8,908 bases of DNA, taken from positions 18,252-27,159 of the forward strand of contig DDNV01000098.1 in the NCBI GenBank assembly GCA_002341315.1. Reading direction: 5' to 3'. The notes under the pieces were generated by a model. It worked only from the letters and a program-made list of their open reading frames with translations. It did not search any database and was not told where the DNA came from. How positions within the stretch are numbered: the stretch's first letter is position 1; the number at the start of each line of letters is the position of its first letter. The position numbers were made by a program, and so were the translations under genes. Below, piece after piece: positions 1 to 5,718 of this stretch. The DNA is from Cellvibrionales bacterium UBA2511 (GTDB lineage Bacteria > Pseudomonadota > Gammaproteobacteria > Pseudomonadales > Porticoccaceae).

Positions 1-1971
1 TTACTCACCGGGCTGACGGTTTTATCCCTGTCACGGCTGGGTCTGATCGCCTGGCAGTGGGATCGGGTAACGTCCGCAACCGACCTGTGGCTGATTATCA
101 GTCAGGGTATCCGAGCAGACCTGATCATTATGGGCATGCTGCTGGCACCACTTGCATTGCTGGGGCCAATACTGGCCACGCGACTGGCATGGCCGGTCTG
201 GCGGGTGCTGGTGCTGGTATGGGGTGTCATCGCCATCACCTTGCTGGTGTTTATGGAAGCCGCCACACCAGCTTTCATCCTACAGTACGACCTGCGGCCC
301 AACCGGTTGTTTGTCGAATACCTGAAATACCCCCGCGAAGTATTTGCCACCCTTTGGGGTGACTTTCGTTTGCCGCTGCTACTGGGAATATTGATCACAC
401 TGTTGGCAGGCTGGGCAATCACGCGCCTGATGAAAAACTGGCTGAAAACCTACCGCTCAACCTGGCCTCTCTGGAAGCTCTGGCTGACCTGGCCAATCGT
501 CGCCGTGCTACTGGTAGTTATGGTACGCTCTTCGGTAGGCCACCGCCCCGCCAACCCCGCCATCTTTGCCCTGACGCCGGACCCGCTGGTAAACAGTCTG
601 ATTATCAACTCCACCTGGTCTGTGTACTTTGCACTCTATAACCTGAAGCACGAAGAGCGGTCGGCCGAGGTGTATGGCACCCTCAGCAATGATGAAATCA
701 TGGAGCAACTGGACACACTTTACCCCTGGCTGCAACCCGATGGCGACCAGCCCTTCCCGACCCTCAACTACCGCCAGTCCACACATCCGCGTGAAAAACC
801 CCTCAATCTGGTGATCATCCTCGAAGAGAGCATGGGTGCCACCTTTGTCGGTTCACTGGGTGGTGAAACACCGGTCACACCGGAACTGGAAAGACTCAAG
901 GAGCTTGGCTGGTGGTTTGAGCAACTCTACTCCACCGGCACCCGGTCTGTCCGGGGCATTGAGGCAACCGTGAGCGGTTTTTTGCCCACGCGAGCCCGTA
1001 GCGTGGTCAAGCTGTCATTGTCACAACAGAACTTCTTCACCATTGCCGAGCTGCTTGGTACGCAGGGTTACACCACGGAATTCATCTATGGCGGTGAATC
1101 ACACTTCGACAATATGGCCAGCTTTTTCATCGGCAATGGCTTTCAGTCGGTCATTGATCAGCGGGATTACGAAAACCCCACTTTCGTCGGCAGTTGGGGC
1201 GTGTCCGATGAAGACCTCTTTGAGAAAACCCACCAGCGCCTCAGCGAGGCGCAGCAACGCGATGAGGCGTATTTCGGTCTGGTCTTCACCTCCAGCAATC
1301 ACTCGCCCTACGAGTTTCCCGATGGTCGTATCGAATTGCACAACCCGGAAAAACAGACCTATCCCAATGCCGTGAAGTATGCGGACTTTGCGCTCGGTGA
1401 ATTTATTGACCGGGCCAGACAGAGTGACTATTGGCAAAACACCCTGTTCCTGGTGATTGCCGACCATGATTTGAAGGTGTTCGGTGACAGCCTGGTGCCC
1501 ATCGAGCGTTTTCAGATTCCCGGTTTGATACTGGGTGCAGATATTGAACCCAAACGCATCACCAGTGTCGCCAGCCAGATTGATATGCCCACCACCCTGC
1601 TCTCCCTGCTGGGCATCAACGCAGAAACACCCATGATCGGTCGCGATATGACTCTTGAGAGTGAACAGCAGTCCCCGGGCAGGGCATTGATGCAATTTGC
1701 AGATTATTTTGCCTTGCTGCAAGGACAGGAAGTCACCATTCTGCGACCCGGTCAGTCGGCCCTGAGCGGGACTTATGATCCGGCAGTCCGGCAACTGCAG
1801 CTCACTGGCGAGGCCACTGCGAGCGATACCCGCGAAGCACTGGCCCATGCGCTGATGCCCTCGTGGCTATACCGGCAACAACGCTACGATATGCCACGCA
1901 AACCGCTGGTGCTGAAGGCGGAAAACCGGGACAGCAAAGATTTGGACAAACAGGGGGCAGACCATGGCTAG
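1..1971 (+). CDS. LTA synthase-family / phosphoglycerol transferase-like sulfatase-fold membrane enzyme, 5'-truncated by window edge
   Basis: The frame is open from base 1 (656 visible codons) and ends at TAG 1969-1971. The first in-window ATG (130) lies inside a hydrophobic segment, so the true start is upstream of the window. Visible residues 1 to about 180 hold four or five membrane helices; the rest is a hydrophilic, presumably periplasmic, alkaline-phosphatase/sulfatase-fold domain. Seen motifs: VIILEESMG with acidic metal ligand candidates E275/E276, TGTRSVRG at about 312-319 where the family nucleophile lies, SSNHSP with H434, and ADHD with D488-H489 as metal ligands. Members of this family transfer phosphoglycerol, or related headgroups, from phospholipid to an envelope acceptor such as lipoteichoic acid or periplasmic glucan. 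The substrate here cannot be read from sequence. OpgB-like or phosphoethanolamine-transferase roles are alternatives. It converges on the Ais-like gene with a 50-bp gap. Confidence 0.85.
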   Translation, partial: LLTGLTVLSLSRLGLIAWQWDRVTSATDLWLIISQGIRADLIIMGMLLAPLALLGPILATRLAWPVWRVLVLVWGVIAITLLVFMEAATPAFILQYDLRPNRLFVEYLKYPREVFATLWGDFRLPLLLGILITLLAGWAITRLMKNWLKTYRSTWPLWKLWLTWPIVAVLLVVMVRSSVGHRPANPAIFALTPDPLVNSLIINSTWSVYFALYNLKHEERSAEVYGTLSNDEIMEQLDTLYPWLQPDGDQPFPTLNYRQSTHPREKPLNLVIILEESMGATFVGSLGGETPVTPELERLKELGWWFEQLYSTGTRSVRGIEATVSGFLPTRARSVVKLSLSQQNFFTIAELLGTQGYTTEFIYGGESHFDNMASFFIGNGFQSVIDQRDYENPTFVGSWGVSDEDLFEKTHQRLSEAQQRDEAYFGLVFTSSNHSPYEFPDGRIELHNPEKQTYPNAVKYADFALGEFIDRARQSDYWQNTLFLVIADHDLKVFGDSLVPIERFQIPGLILGADIEPKRITSVASQIDMPTTLLSLLGINAETPMIGRDMTLESEQQSPGRALMQFADYFALLQGQEVTILRPGQSALSGTYDPAVRQLQLTGEATASDTREALAHALMPSWLYRQQRYDMPRKPLVLKAENRDSKDLDKQGADHG

Positions 1972-1984
1972 TCAAAAGCCATGG
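1962..1984. repeat. Perfect 8-bp inverted repeat over the stop codon of the LTA-synthase-like gene
   Basis: Arms ccatggct (1962-1969) and agccatgg (1977-1984) are perfectly complementary around a 7-nt loop. The stem overlaps the TAG stop and lies between two convergent genes, the usual place for a terminator. No T-run follows on either strand, so it is not a canonical intrinsic terminator. It may be a weak or Rho-assisted end, or an RNA 3'-end stabiliser. Confidence 0.35.
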
Positions 1985-2021
1985 GTTGGCTGGCGAATCG
2001 AATCAGGCAGAAGATCGGCGA

Positions 2022-2657
2022 TCAAAAACCCAGTGTATGATCCCAGTCTTCCATTTCGAGAAAACCGTGGACTTCCAGCTTGTTATTTGGGCCAGGGCTG
2101 AAAAACAGTGCAGTGCCGTATTCAGGAGTTTCACTGGAGTACCCCAGGGACTTTTCAAAACTGTCGATACAGCTACTGTGGGTCACCAAAATCAGGTTTT
2201 TGCCGGGCTCCTTGTTTGCCATGGCGTCCCTGAAGATGGACTTTTTACATTTGAACAACCAATCCCGATCAAAACCGCGATCACCAAAGACTATACTTTC
2301 CGTCTGGGCCGTGCGATCCAATGGACTGTTGTAGACGACGCTGTTCAATAATCCGAGCCGGTAAAAGTCTTCACTCAGCGCTTGCCCCTCATCAACGGAT
2401 CGGGCGGTGATACCATCGGTGCCAACCAGACAGGGAGCATCCACTTTATCGCAGCGCTCCAGATGCCGGACCAGCACAATCACCTCACCCTTTTGCCATT
2501 GCGCTTTCAGGGTCGGCACTTGGTGACGGCTCTCCTCCGACAGATCGGCAATTGCAGGGGACTCAAAAACAATAACAGACAGGGCGATGACAGAAAAGGC
2601 TACGGCAATCACAAACCATTTACGCTTATTGCTGAGAACCGGAGTACCTAAATTCAT
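2022..2657 (-). CDS. Ais-like histidine phosphatase, signal-anchored (putative LPS core heptose phosphatase family)
   Basis: A 211-residue protein of the histidine phosphatase (phosphoglycerate mutase-like) superfamily. Residues 10-13 are basic and about 14-35 form one hydrophobic segment, i.e. a signal peptide or anchor, so the catalytic part is periplasmic. The phosphate pocket is VLVRHLERCD (R64, phospho-acceptor H65), SPLDRTAQTES (R115) and LVTHSSC (H160). The layout RH-ERCD, then a Cys, then DGIT, then a second R, then LFKC, then THSSC matches my recollection of enterobacterial Ais/PmrG, which removes phosphate from the heptose(II) of LPS core. The four Cys (69, 76, 137, 163) fit an exported, disulfide-bonded protein. 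An in-frame ATG at 2768 would add 37 residues before the anchor, and I see no reason to prefer it. No clear Shine-Dalgarno precedes 2657. The specific substrate is inference. Confidence 0.8.
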   Translation of the reverse strand: MNLGTPVLSNKRKWFVIAVAFSVIALSVIVFESPAIADLSEESRHQVPTLKAQWQKGEVIVLVRHLERCDKVDAPCLVGTDGITARSVDEGQALSEDFYRLGLLNSVVYNSPLDRTAQTESIVFGDRGFDRDWLFKCKKSIFRDAMANKEPGKNLILVTHSSCIDSFEKSLGYSSETPEYGTALFFSPGPNNKLEVHGFLEMEDWDHTLGF

Positions 2658-2839
2658 ATAACAATCCGCTGAACATTGGTGGGCTTTTACAGGGTGAGGC
2701 CCGACCATAGCAGGTTTATTATGCCAGTTGTATGACAAGAGCGTGACGGCCTCCAAGCCAGCAGGCACCTTTCAGAAACTAATCGGCTAAATGGCAATAG
2801 GCTGCCGAGTTTTTGGAAAGGCTGGAGAAACTGGAAAGA

Positions 2840-2858
2840 TGCCATGCCTAGCATGGCA
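2840..2858. repeat. Perfect 8-bp inverted repeat with 3-nt loop between mntP and the Ais-like gene
   Basis: Arms tgccatgc (2840-2847) and gcatggca (2851-2858) surround cta. It sits about 60 bp past the mntP stop. Reading with mntP transcription, the hairpin is preceded by a T-run (complement of 2858-2864) and followed by only a weak pyrimidine stretch, so it is an imperfect terminator candidate. It is the only structure recognised in the 260-bp gap 2658-2917. Confidence 0.35.
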
Positions 2859-2917
2859 AAAAAACGTTGCCACCCCAAGAAACCGGCATTGGACCATCAG
2901 TTTGACGAGTGCAGTAT

Positions 2918-3481
2918 TCAGGCTAACAGCACCTTAAAACCGATTAAAATCAATACGATGCCACCAAAAAACTCCGCTTTACTCTCGAGCCAGGTACCAC
3001 TTTTGATGCCGACAAAAATCCCGAGAAAGCTGAACAAAAAGGTGATGATACCGATGACCAAGCAGGCCAGCAACGGCCCCACATCCAGCAGAGTCAGGGC
3101 AAATCCAGCAGCCATGGCATCAATACTGGTGGCAATCGCGAGAATCAGCATCACCCGATGGGTGATATTGGCAATGTCCTCTTCGATACCCTCAGCAAAC
3201 GATTCGTAAATCATCTTGCCACCGATCAACAGCAACAGGGAAAATGCCACCCAAGGTGCAAAGGCCTCAATCCAGCCCAGCACACCTCTACCACCCAGGT
3301 AACCGATCATCGGCATCAGCGCCTGAAAAATACCGAAATAGGCACCGGCCATTAAAGCCAATGTCATGGCTTTGCCCTTGTGTTTTGAGCCTAGGCCAAT
3401 GGAGACTGCAAACGCGTCCATACTCAACGCAACAGCCAAAAATAAGACTTCGATCACTGCAAACGATTCCCTGAAATTCAT
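2918..3481 (-). CDS. mntP: Manganese efflux pump MntP
   Basis: A 187-residue, almost entirely hydrophobic protein with about six membrane helices, the length of E. coli MntP (188). MntP exports excess Mn2+ across the inner membrane. The two internally similar halves each carry the family's acidic signature: [10 protein letters not shown] (D22) near the N-terminus and [10 protein letters not shown] (D121) in the second half. Other conserved blocks are [10 protein letters not shown] and [15 protein letters not shown] at the end. The reading frame continues upstream to an ATG at 3562, but that lies beyond a perfect TATAAT at 3530-3535, so the shorter start is preferred. A GTG at 3457 with AGGGA ten bases before it (3468-3472) is a real alternative giving 179 residues; the ATG at 3481 has no visible Shine-Dalgarno. 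Divergent from the sirB2-like gene. Function is assigned by family. Confidence 0.92.
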   Translation of the reverse strand: MNFRESFAVIEVLFLAVALSMDAFAVSIGLGSKHKGKAMTLALMAGAYFGIFQALMPMIGYLGGRGVLGWIEAFAPWVAFSLLLLIGGKMIYESFAEGIEEDIANITHRVMLILAIATSIDAMAAGFALTLLDVGPLLACLVIGIITFLFSFLGIFVGIKSGTWLESKAEFFGGIVLILIGFKVLLA

Positions 3482-3525
3482 CCGGGCTTGCCACCAGTGG
3501 CAAACCACAAGAAAAAACAACCCGG
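3482..3525 (-). promoter_or_regulatory. Structured 5' leader of mntP (hairpin abutting the start codon)
   Basis: Directly before the ATG at 3481, 3488-3503 is a perfect inverted repeat with 6- to 7-bp arms of the form ttgccac/gtggcaa. An outer pairing of about eight bases joins 3482-3490 with 3518-3525 and would compete with it for the shared ttg. A start site placed about seven bases past the -10 (near 3523) makes this nearly the whole leader. Some mntP genes are controlled by the yybP-ykoY Mn2+ riboswitch, but I do not see its conserved loop sequences, and the leader is too short for it. Regulation by this structure is inference. Confidence 0.35.
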
Positions 3526-3529
3526 CAGC

Positions 3530-3557
3530 ATTATATCCCTGTCCGGTGTTGGGATAA
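3530..3557 (-). promoter_or_regulatory. Candidate sigma70-type promoter for mntP
   Basis: A perfect TATAAT lies on the minus strand (3535 to 3530). Sixteen bases upstream is TTATCC (3557 to 3552), a poor match to TTGACA. The strong -10 with a weak -35 lying inside a palindrome suggests a regulated promoter. It places transcription start near 3523, about 42 bases before the chosen ATG. Confidence 0.5.
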
Positions 3558-3563
3558 CCCAAC
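3548..3563. promoter_or_regulatory. Palindrome (6-bp arms, 4-bp spacer) in the mntP/sirB2 divergent promoter region, possible operator
   Basis: The arms gttggg (3548-3553) and cccaac (3558-3563) are perfect complements around ataa. The element covers the -35 positions of both candidate divergent promoters, a typical operator location. It does not resemble the E. coli MntR box as I remember it, so the binding protein, if any, is unknown. Confidence 0.3.
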
Positions 3564-3578
3564 CAGACAGGCTAAGAT
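3549..3578 (+). promoter_or_regulatory. Weak candidate promoter for the SirB2-like gene
   Basis: TTGGGA (3549-3554) and TAAGAT (3573-3578) each match the sigma70 consensus at four of six positions, with an 18-bp spacer, 36 bases before the ATG. The -35 overlaps the palindrome at 3548-3563. Confidence 0.25.
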
Positions 3579-3614
3579 TCACCAACCCAAATTTACTGCT
3601 GCCAGAATAGTATT

Positions 3615-3986
3615 ATGTACCTGATCCTGAAAAACACCCATATCACACTCGCCTTGCTCAGCCTTACGCTGTTTGTTGTGCGGGCCGCCTGGTCGGTCAA
3701 TGCATCGCCAAAACTGCAACAAACGTGGGCCAAAATCGTACCACACATTATCGATACCCTGCTGCTCGCCTCCGCGTTATATCTGATGGTTGCCAGCCAC
3801 CAGTATCCGTTTGCCGACAACTGGTTAACCGCCAAGCTGATCGCTTTGGTCGCCTATATTGGAACGGGAACATACGCTATCAAACGCGGTCGAACTGCGG
3901 GCATCCGGTTACTATTCAGCCTGATATCGGTGGCGATTTTCTGTTACATCCTTGCCGTAGCAATGACGCATTCACCGTCATTGTAA
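3615..3986 (+). CDS. SirB2-family small inner-membrane protein
   Basis: A 123-residue protein with four predicted membrane helices (about 5-24, 44-62, 70-88, 97-117) separated by short loops. The pattern YLILKNTHITLALLSLTLFVVR, then KLQQTWAKIVPHIIDTLLLASALYLM, and an AKLIALVAYIGTGTYAIKRG segment is characteristic of SirB2, a family named for a Salmonella invasion-expression locus but widespread in non-pathogens. Its biochemical role is not established, so no process is assigned. Conserved polar residues within helices (H9, H44, D47) are visible. No clear Shine-Dalgarno precedes ATG 3615. It is divergent from mntP and converges on dcd with a 45-bp gap. Confidence 0.8.
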   Translation: MYLILKNTHITLALLSLTLFVVRAAWSVNASPKLQQTWAKIVPHIIDTLLLASALYLMVASHQYPFADNWLTAKLIALVAYIGTGTYAIKRGRTAGIRLLFSLISVAIFCYILAVAMTHSPSL

Positions 3987-4006
3987 ACACTCAAATGCCA
4001 GTGACG

Positions 4007-4020
4007 GGGCTTTGCAGCCC
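4007..4020. terminator. Short hairpin between convergent sirB2-like gene and dcd (weak terminator candidate)
   Basis: A 5-bp GC-rich stem gggct/agccc encloses four bases, which read GCAA (a GNRA-type tetraloop) on the minus strand. It lies 12 bases past the dcd stop and 20 bases past the stop of the convergent gene. No T-run follows on either strand, so intrinsic termination is doubtful. Confidence 0.25.
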
Positions 4021-4031
4021 TTCGCCCCCCA

Positions 4032-4604
4032 TCAAGCCTTCGGCAGGGTAACCCCGCGCTGACCCTGGTATTTCCCCCCCCGATCTGCATAAGAGATTTC
4101 ACAGACCTCATCGGATTCAAAAAACAGCATCTGTGCGACACCTTCATTGGCATAGATCTTTGCCGGCAGGCTGGTGGTGTTGGAAAACTCCAGCGTCACG
4201 TGACCCTCCCACTCCGGTTCCAGCGGGGTGACATTGACGATAATGCCACAGCGGGCATAAGTGGATTTACCGAGACAGATGGTCAGTACATTGCGTGGTA
4301 TACGGAAGTATTCGATCGTGCTGGCCAGAGCGAAGGAGTTGGGCGGGATAATGCAGTAATCCCCCGTCACATCCACAAAAGCATCGGAGTCGAAATTCTT
4401 TGGATCGACTGTTTTGGAATGGATATTGGTGAAAATCTTGAAATTATCGGCACAGCGCACATCGTAGCCATAGCTCGACACCCCGTAGGAAATTACTTTC
4501 TGGCCGTTGGGATCGGGCTGTCGTACCTGGGCCCCCTGAAACGGCTCAATCATGCCGTGTTCTCTGGACATACGGGTAATCCACTTGTCGGATTTGATGC
4601 TCAT
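4032..4604 (-). CDS. dcd: dCTP deaminase
   Basis: A 190-residue protein, close to the 193 of E. coli Dcd. It hydrolyses dCTP to dUTP and ammonia in the cytosol, supplying dUMP for thymidylate synthesis; the family forms homotrimers. Visible signatures: MSIKSDKWI at the N-terminus, SSYGYDVR (43-50), GKSTYARCG with S114 and R118, and [12 protein letters not shown] with the catalytic glutamate E139. These correspond to Ser111, Arg115 and Glu138 of E. coli. The start ATG at 4604 matches the family N-terminus, and a GAGAG lies about ten bases before it. It is preceded on the same strand by apbC, 157 bp upstream, so co-transcription is possible but not shown. A TTGACG (4661-4666) with a poor -10 16 bp further on is only a weak promoter candidate. 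Confidence 0.97.
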   Translation of the reverse strand: MSIKSDKWITRMSREHGMIEPFQGAQVRQPDPNGQKVISYGVSSYGYDVRCADNFKIFTNIHSKTVDPKNFDSDAFVDVTGDYCIIPPNSFALASTIEYFRIPRNVLTICLGKSTYARCGIIVNVTPLEPEWEGHVTLEFSNTTSLPAKIYANEGVAQMLFFESDEVCEISYADRGGKYQGQRGVTLPKA

Positions 4605-4710
4605 ACTGTGATGCTCTCAAGTAAAGTGACGGGGGCCTTGAATGGGCTTGCAAACAACCACGTCAAAATTCGCTGCTGCATGCCAGGTATGCCCGAAAGT
4701 GGGCCATGAT

Positions 4711-4763
4711 ACCGGTTTGAATCAACCGGTCAAAGTCCTAAAAAGGGCGATCTTGAACCGGTT
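4711..4763. repeat. Three copies of an accggtt motif downstream of apbC, two as an inverted pair
   Basis: accggtt (4711-4717) and aaccggt (4724-4730) form a perfect 7-bp stem around a 6-nt loop. A third copy, the self-complementary aaccggtt (4756-4763), overlaps the apbC stop codon, and each copy could pair with either other. On the apbC strand no T-run follows the distal hairpin, so it is not a canonical terminator. It may be an RNA structure between apbC and dcd, or chance. Confidence 0.35.
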
Positions 4764-5589
4764 ACTCAATCGTGATTTGTGGGCCACCGGAACTGCCAAT
4801 CTCTGCCAGAAGCACTGCGATACGCGCGGCAATCTCAACATAACGTTGTGCAACCGAGCCTTCCGGCTCCGCAACCACAGAAGGTCTGCCGCCATCCACC
4901 TGCTCCCGGATCAGCCGGTCCAGCGGCAGGGAACCCAACACCTCAGTTTGGTATTGCGCTGCAACCCGCTGACCACCGCCTTCACCAAAGATTGGCTCTT
5001 CATGACCGCACTGGCTGCAACGATGCATTGCCATGTTTTCCACGATACCCAATACCGGAATCTTTACCTTGCCGAACATTTCAATCGCTTTGCGAGCATC
5101 CAGTAACGCAATATCCTGCGGTGTGGTGACAATCACCGCACCGGCCATACGGGCCTTCTGGGCCAGGGTCAACTGGATATCGCCGGTCCCCGGCGGCATA
5201 TCCACCACCAGATAATCCAGTGCACCCCAACGGGTCTGATTGAGCATCTGCATCAGGGCACCGGTCGCCATTGGCCCGCGCCAGACCATGGGTGTCTGCT
5301 CGGTGACCAGATAACCCATGGACATGGACACAATGCCGTGGGCCGGCACCGGCAAAAAGTATTTTTCCTCCTCTACCTGAGGCCGGGTACCGTCGGGCAA
5401 ACCGAGCATCATCGGCACGCTGGGGCCATAGATATCCGCATCCAGAATACCGACTTTGGCGCCGTTGGCGGCCAATGCCAGCGCCAGATTCACCGCGGTG
5501 GTGGATTTGCCGACGCCGCCTTTGCCAGACGCCACACCGATAATATGTTTGATCTCTGCCAAACCGTCCTGAACGGTTACATCAGCCAT
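4762..5589 (-). CDS. apbC: Iron-sulfur cluster carrier ATPase ApbC/Mrp, short form
   Basis: A 275-residue Mrp/NBP35-type P-loop ATPase that binds and transfers Fe-S clusters to apo-proteins in the cytosol. The deviant Walker A SGKGGVGKS is at 21-29, followed by GILDADIYGPS, MVWRGPM, the switch segment VVDMPPGTGD, and the cluster-binding CSQC (C191, C194) in NMAMHRCSQCGH. The start at 5589 is fixed by AAGGGGGA six bases before it; an upstream in-frame ATG (5628) lacks such support. The protein begins almost directly with the P-loop domain. The N-terminal MIP18/DUF59-like domain of E. coli Mrp (about 369 aa) is absent, and the 129-bp gap to metG leaves no room for it. Divergent from metG, as mrp is in E. 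coli. Confidence 0.95.
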   Translation of the reverse strand: MADVTVQDGLAEIKHIIGVASGKGGVGKSTTAVNLALALAANGAKVGILDADIYGPSVPMMLGLPDGTRPQVEEEKYFLPVPAHGIVSMSMGYLVTEQTPMVWRGPMATGALMQMLNQTRWGALDYLVVDMPPGTGDIQLTLAQKARMAGAVIVTTPQDIALLDARKAIEMFGKVKIPVLGIVENMAMHRCSQCGHEEPIFGEGGGQRVAAQYQTEVLGSLPLDRLIREQVDGGRPSVVAEPEGSVAQRYVEIAARIAVLLAEIGSSGGPQITIE

Positions 5590-5595
5590 AAGAAA

Positions 5596-5603
5596 TCCCC
5601 CTT
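5596..5603 (-). promoter_or_regulatory. Strong Shine-Dalgarno of apbC
   Basis: The minus strand reads AAGGGGGA with a 6-nt spacer to ATG 5589. It decides the start against the upstream in-frame ATG at 5628. Confidence 0.7.
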
Positions 5604-5632
5604 GACAACGGATGAAAAAACGGGGCAAAACC

Positions 5633-5663
5633 GTTATAGTTGCGCCCCTTTACCAGTATTCAA
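5633..5663 (-). promoter_or_regulatory. Weak candidate promoter for apbC
   Basis: TATAAC (5638 to 5633) with TTGAAT (5663 to 5658) upstream at a long 19-bp spacing. Its -10 overlaps the -10-like element reading toward metG, so the two directions could be mutually exclusive. Just downstream, a 5-bp stem aacgg/ccgtt (5635-5631 with 5623-5619) runs into six Ts on the apbC strand. Confidence 0.3.
5635..5640 (+). promoter_or_regulatory. Candidate -10 element for metG
   Basis: TATAGT matches TATAAT at five of six positions and lies 78 bases before the metG ATG. No good -35 is found at 16-18 bp upstream. The perfect TTGACA at 5602-5607 is 27 bp away, too far to pair with it. Confidence 0.3.
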
Positions 5664-5718
5664 TGACAACCGCTTTTGATCGCGTCGATTCTCAACGCCA
5701 ACCACAGCAGCTCCCAAC

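Noticed and set aside
1099..1848. A 249-codon open frame antisense to the LTA-synthase-like gene
   Set aside because: The plus-strand frame carries the catalytic motifs; the antisense product shows no recognisable domain.
1863..2351. A plus-strand open frame spanning the end of the first gene and the Ais-like gene
   Set aside because: It overlaps two supported genes in other frames and has no ribosome site or family signature.
2658..2917. Possible small gene or RNA gene in the gap between mntP and the Ais-like gene
   Set aside because: No tRNA-like fold, ribosome site or convincing small coding frame was seen, only one inverted repeat.
3482..3614. yybP-ykoY manganese riboswitch ahead of mntP
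   Set aside because: The conserved loop sequences were not found, and a TATAAT at 3530-3535 leaves a leader of only about 42 bases, too short for this class.
5602..5607. Perfect TTGACA as a -35 for metG
   Set aside because: The nearest good -10 (5635-5640) is 27 bp away, and the bases overlap the apbC Shine-Dalgarno on the other strand, which explains part of the match.
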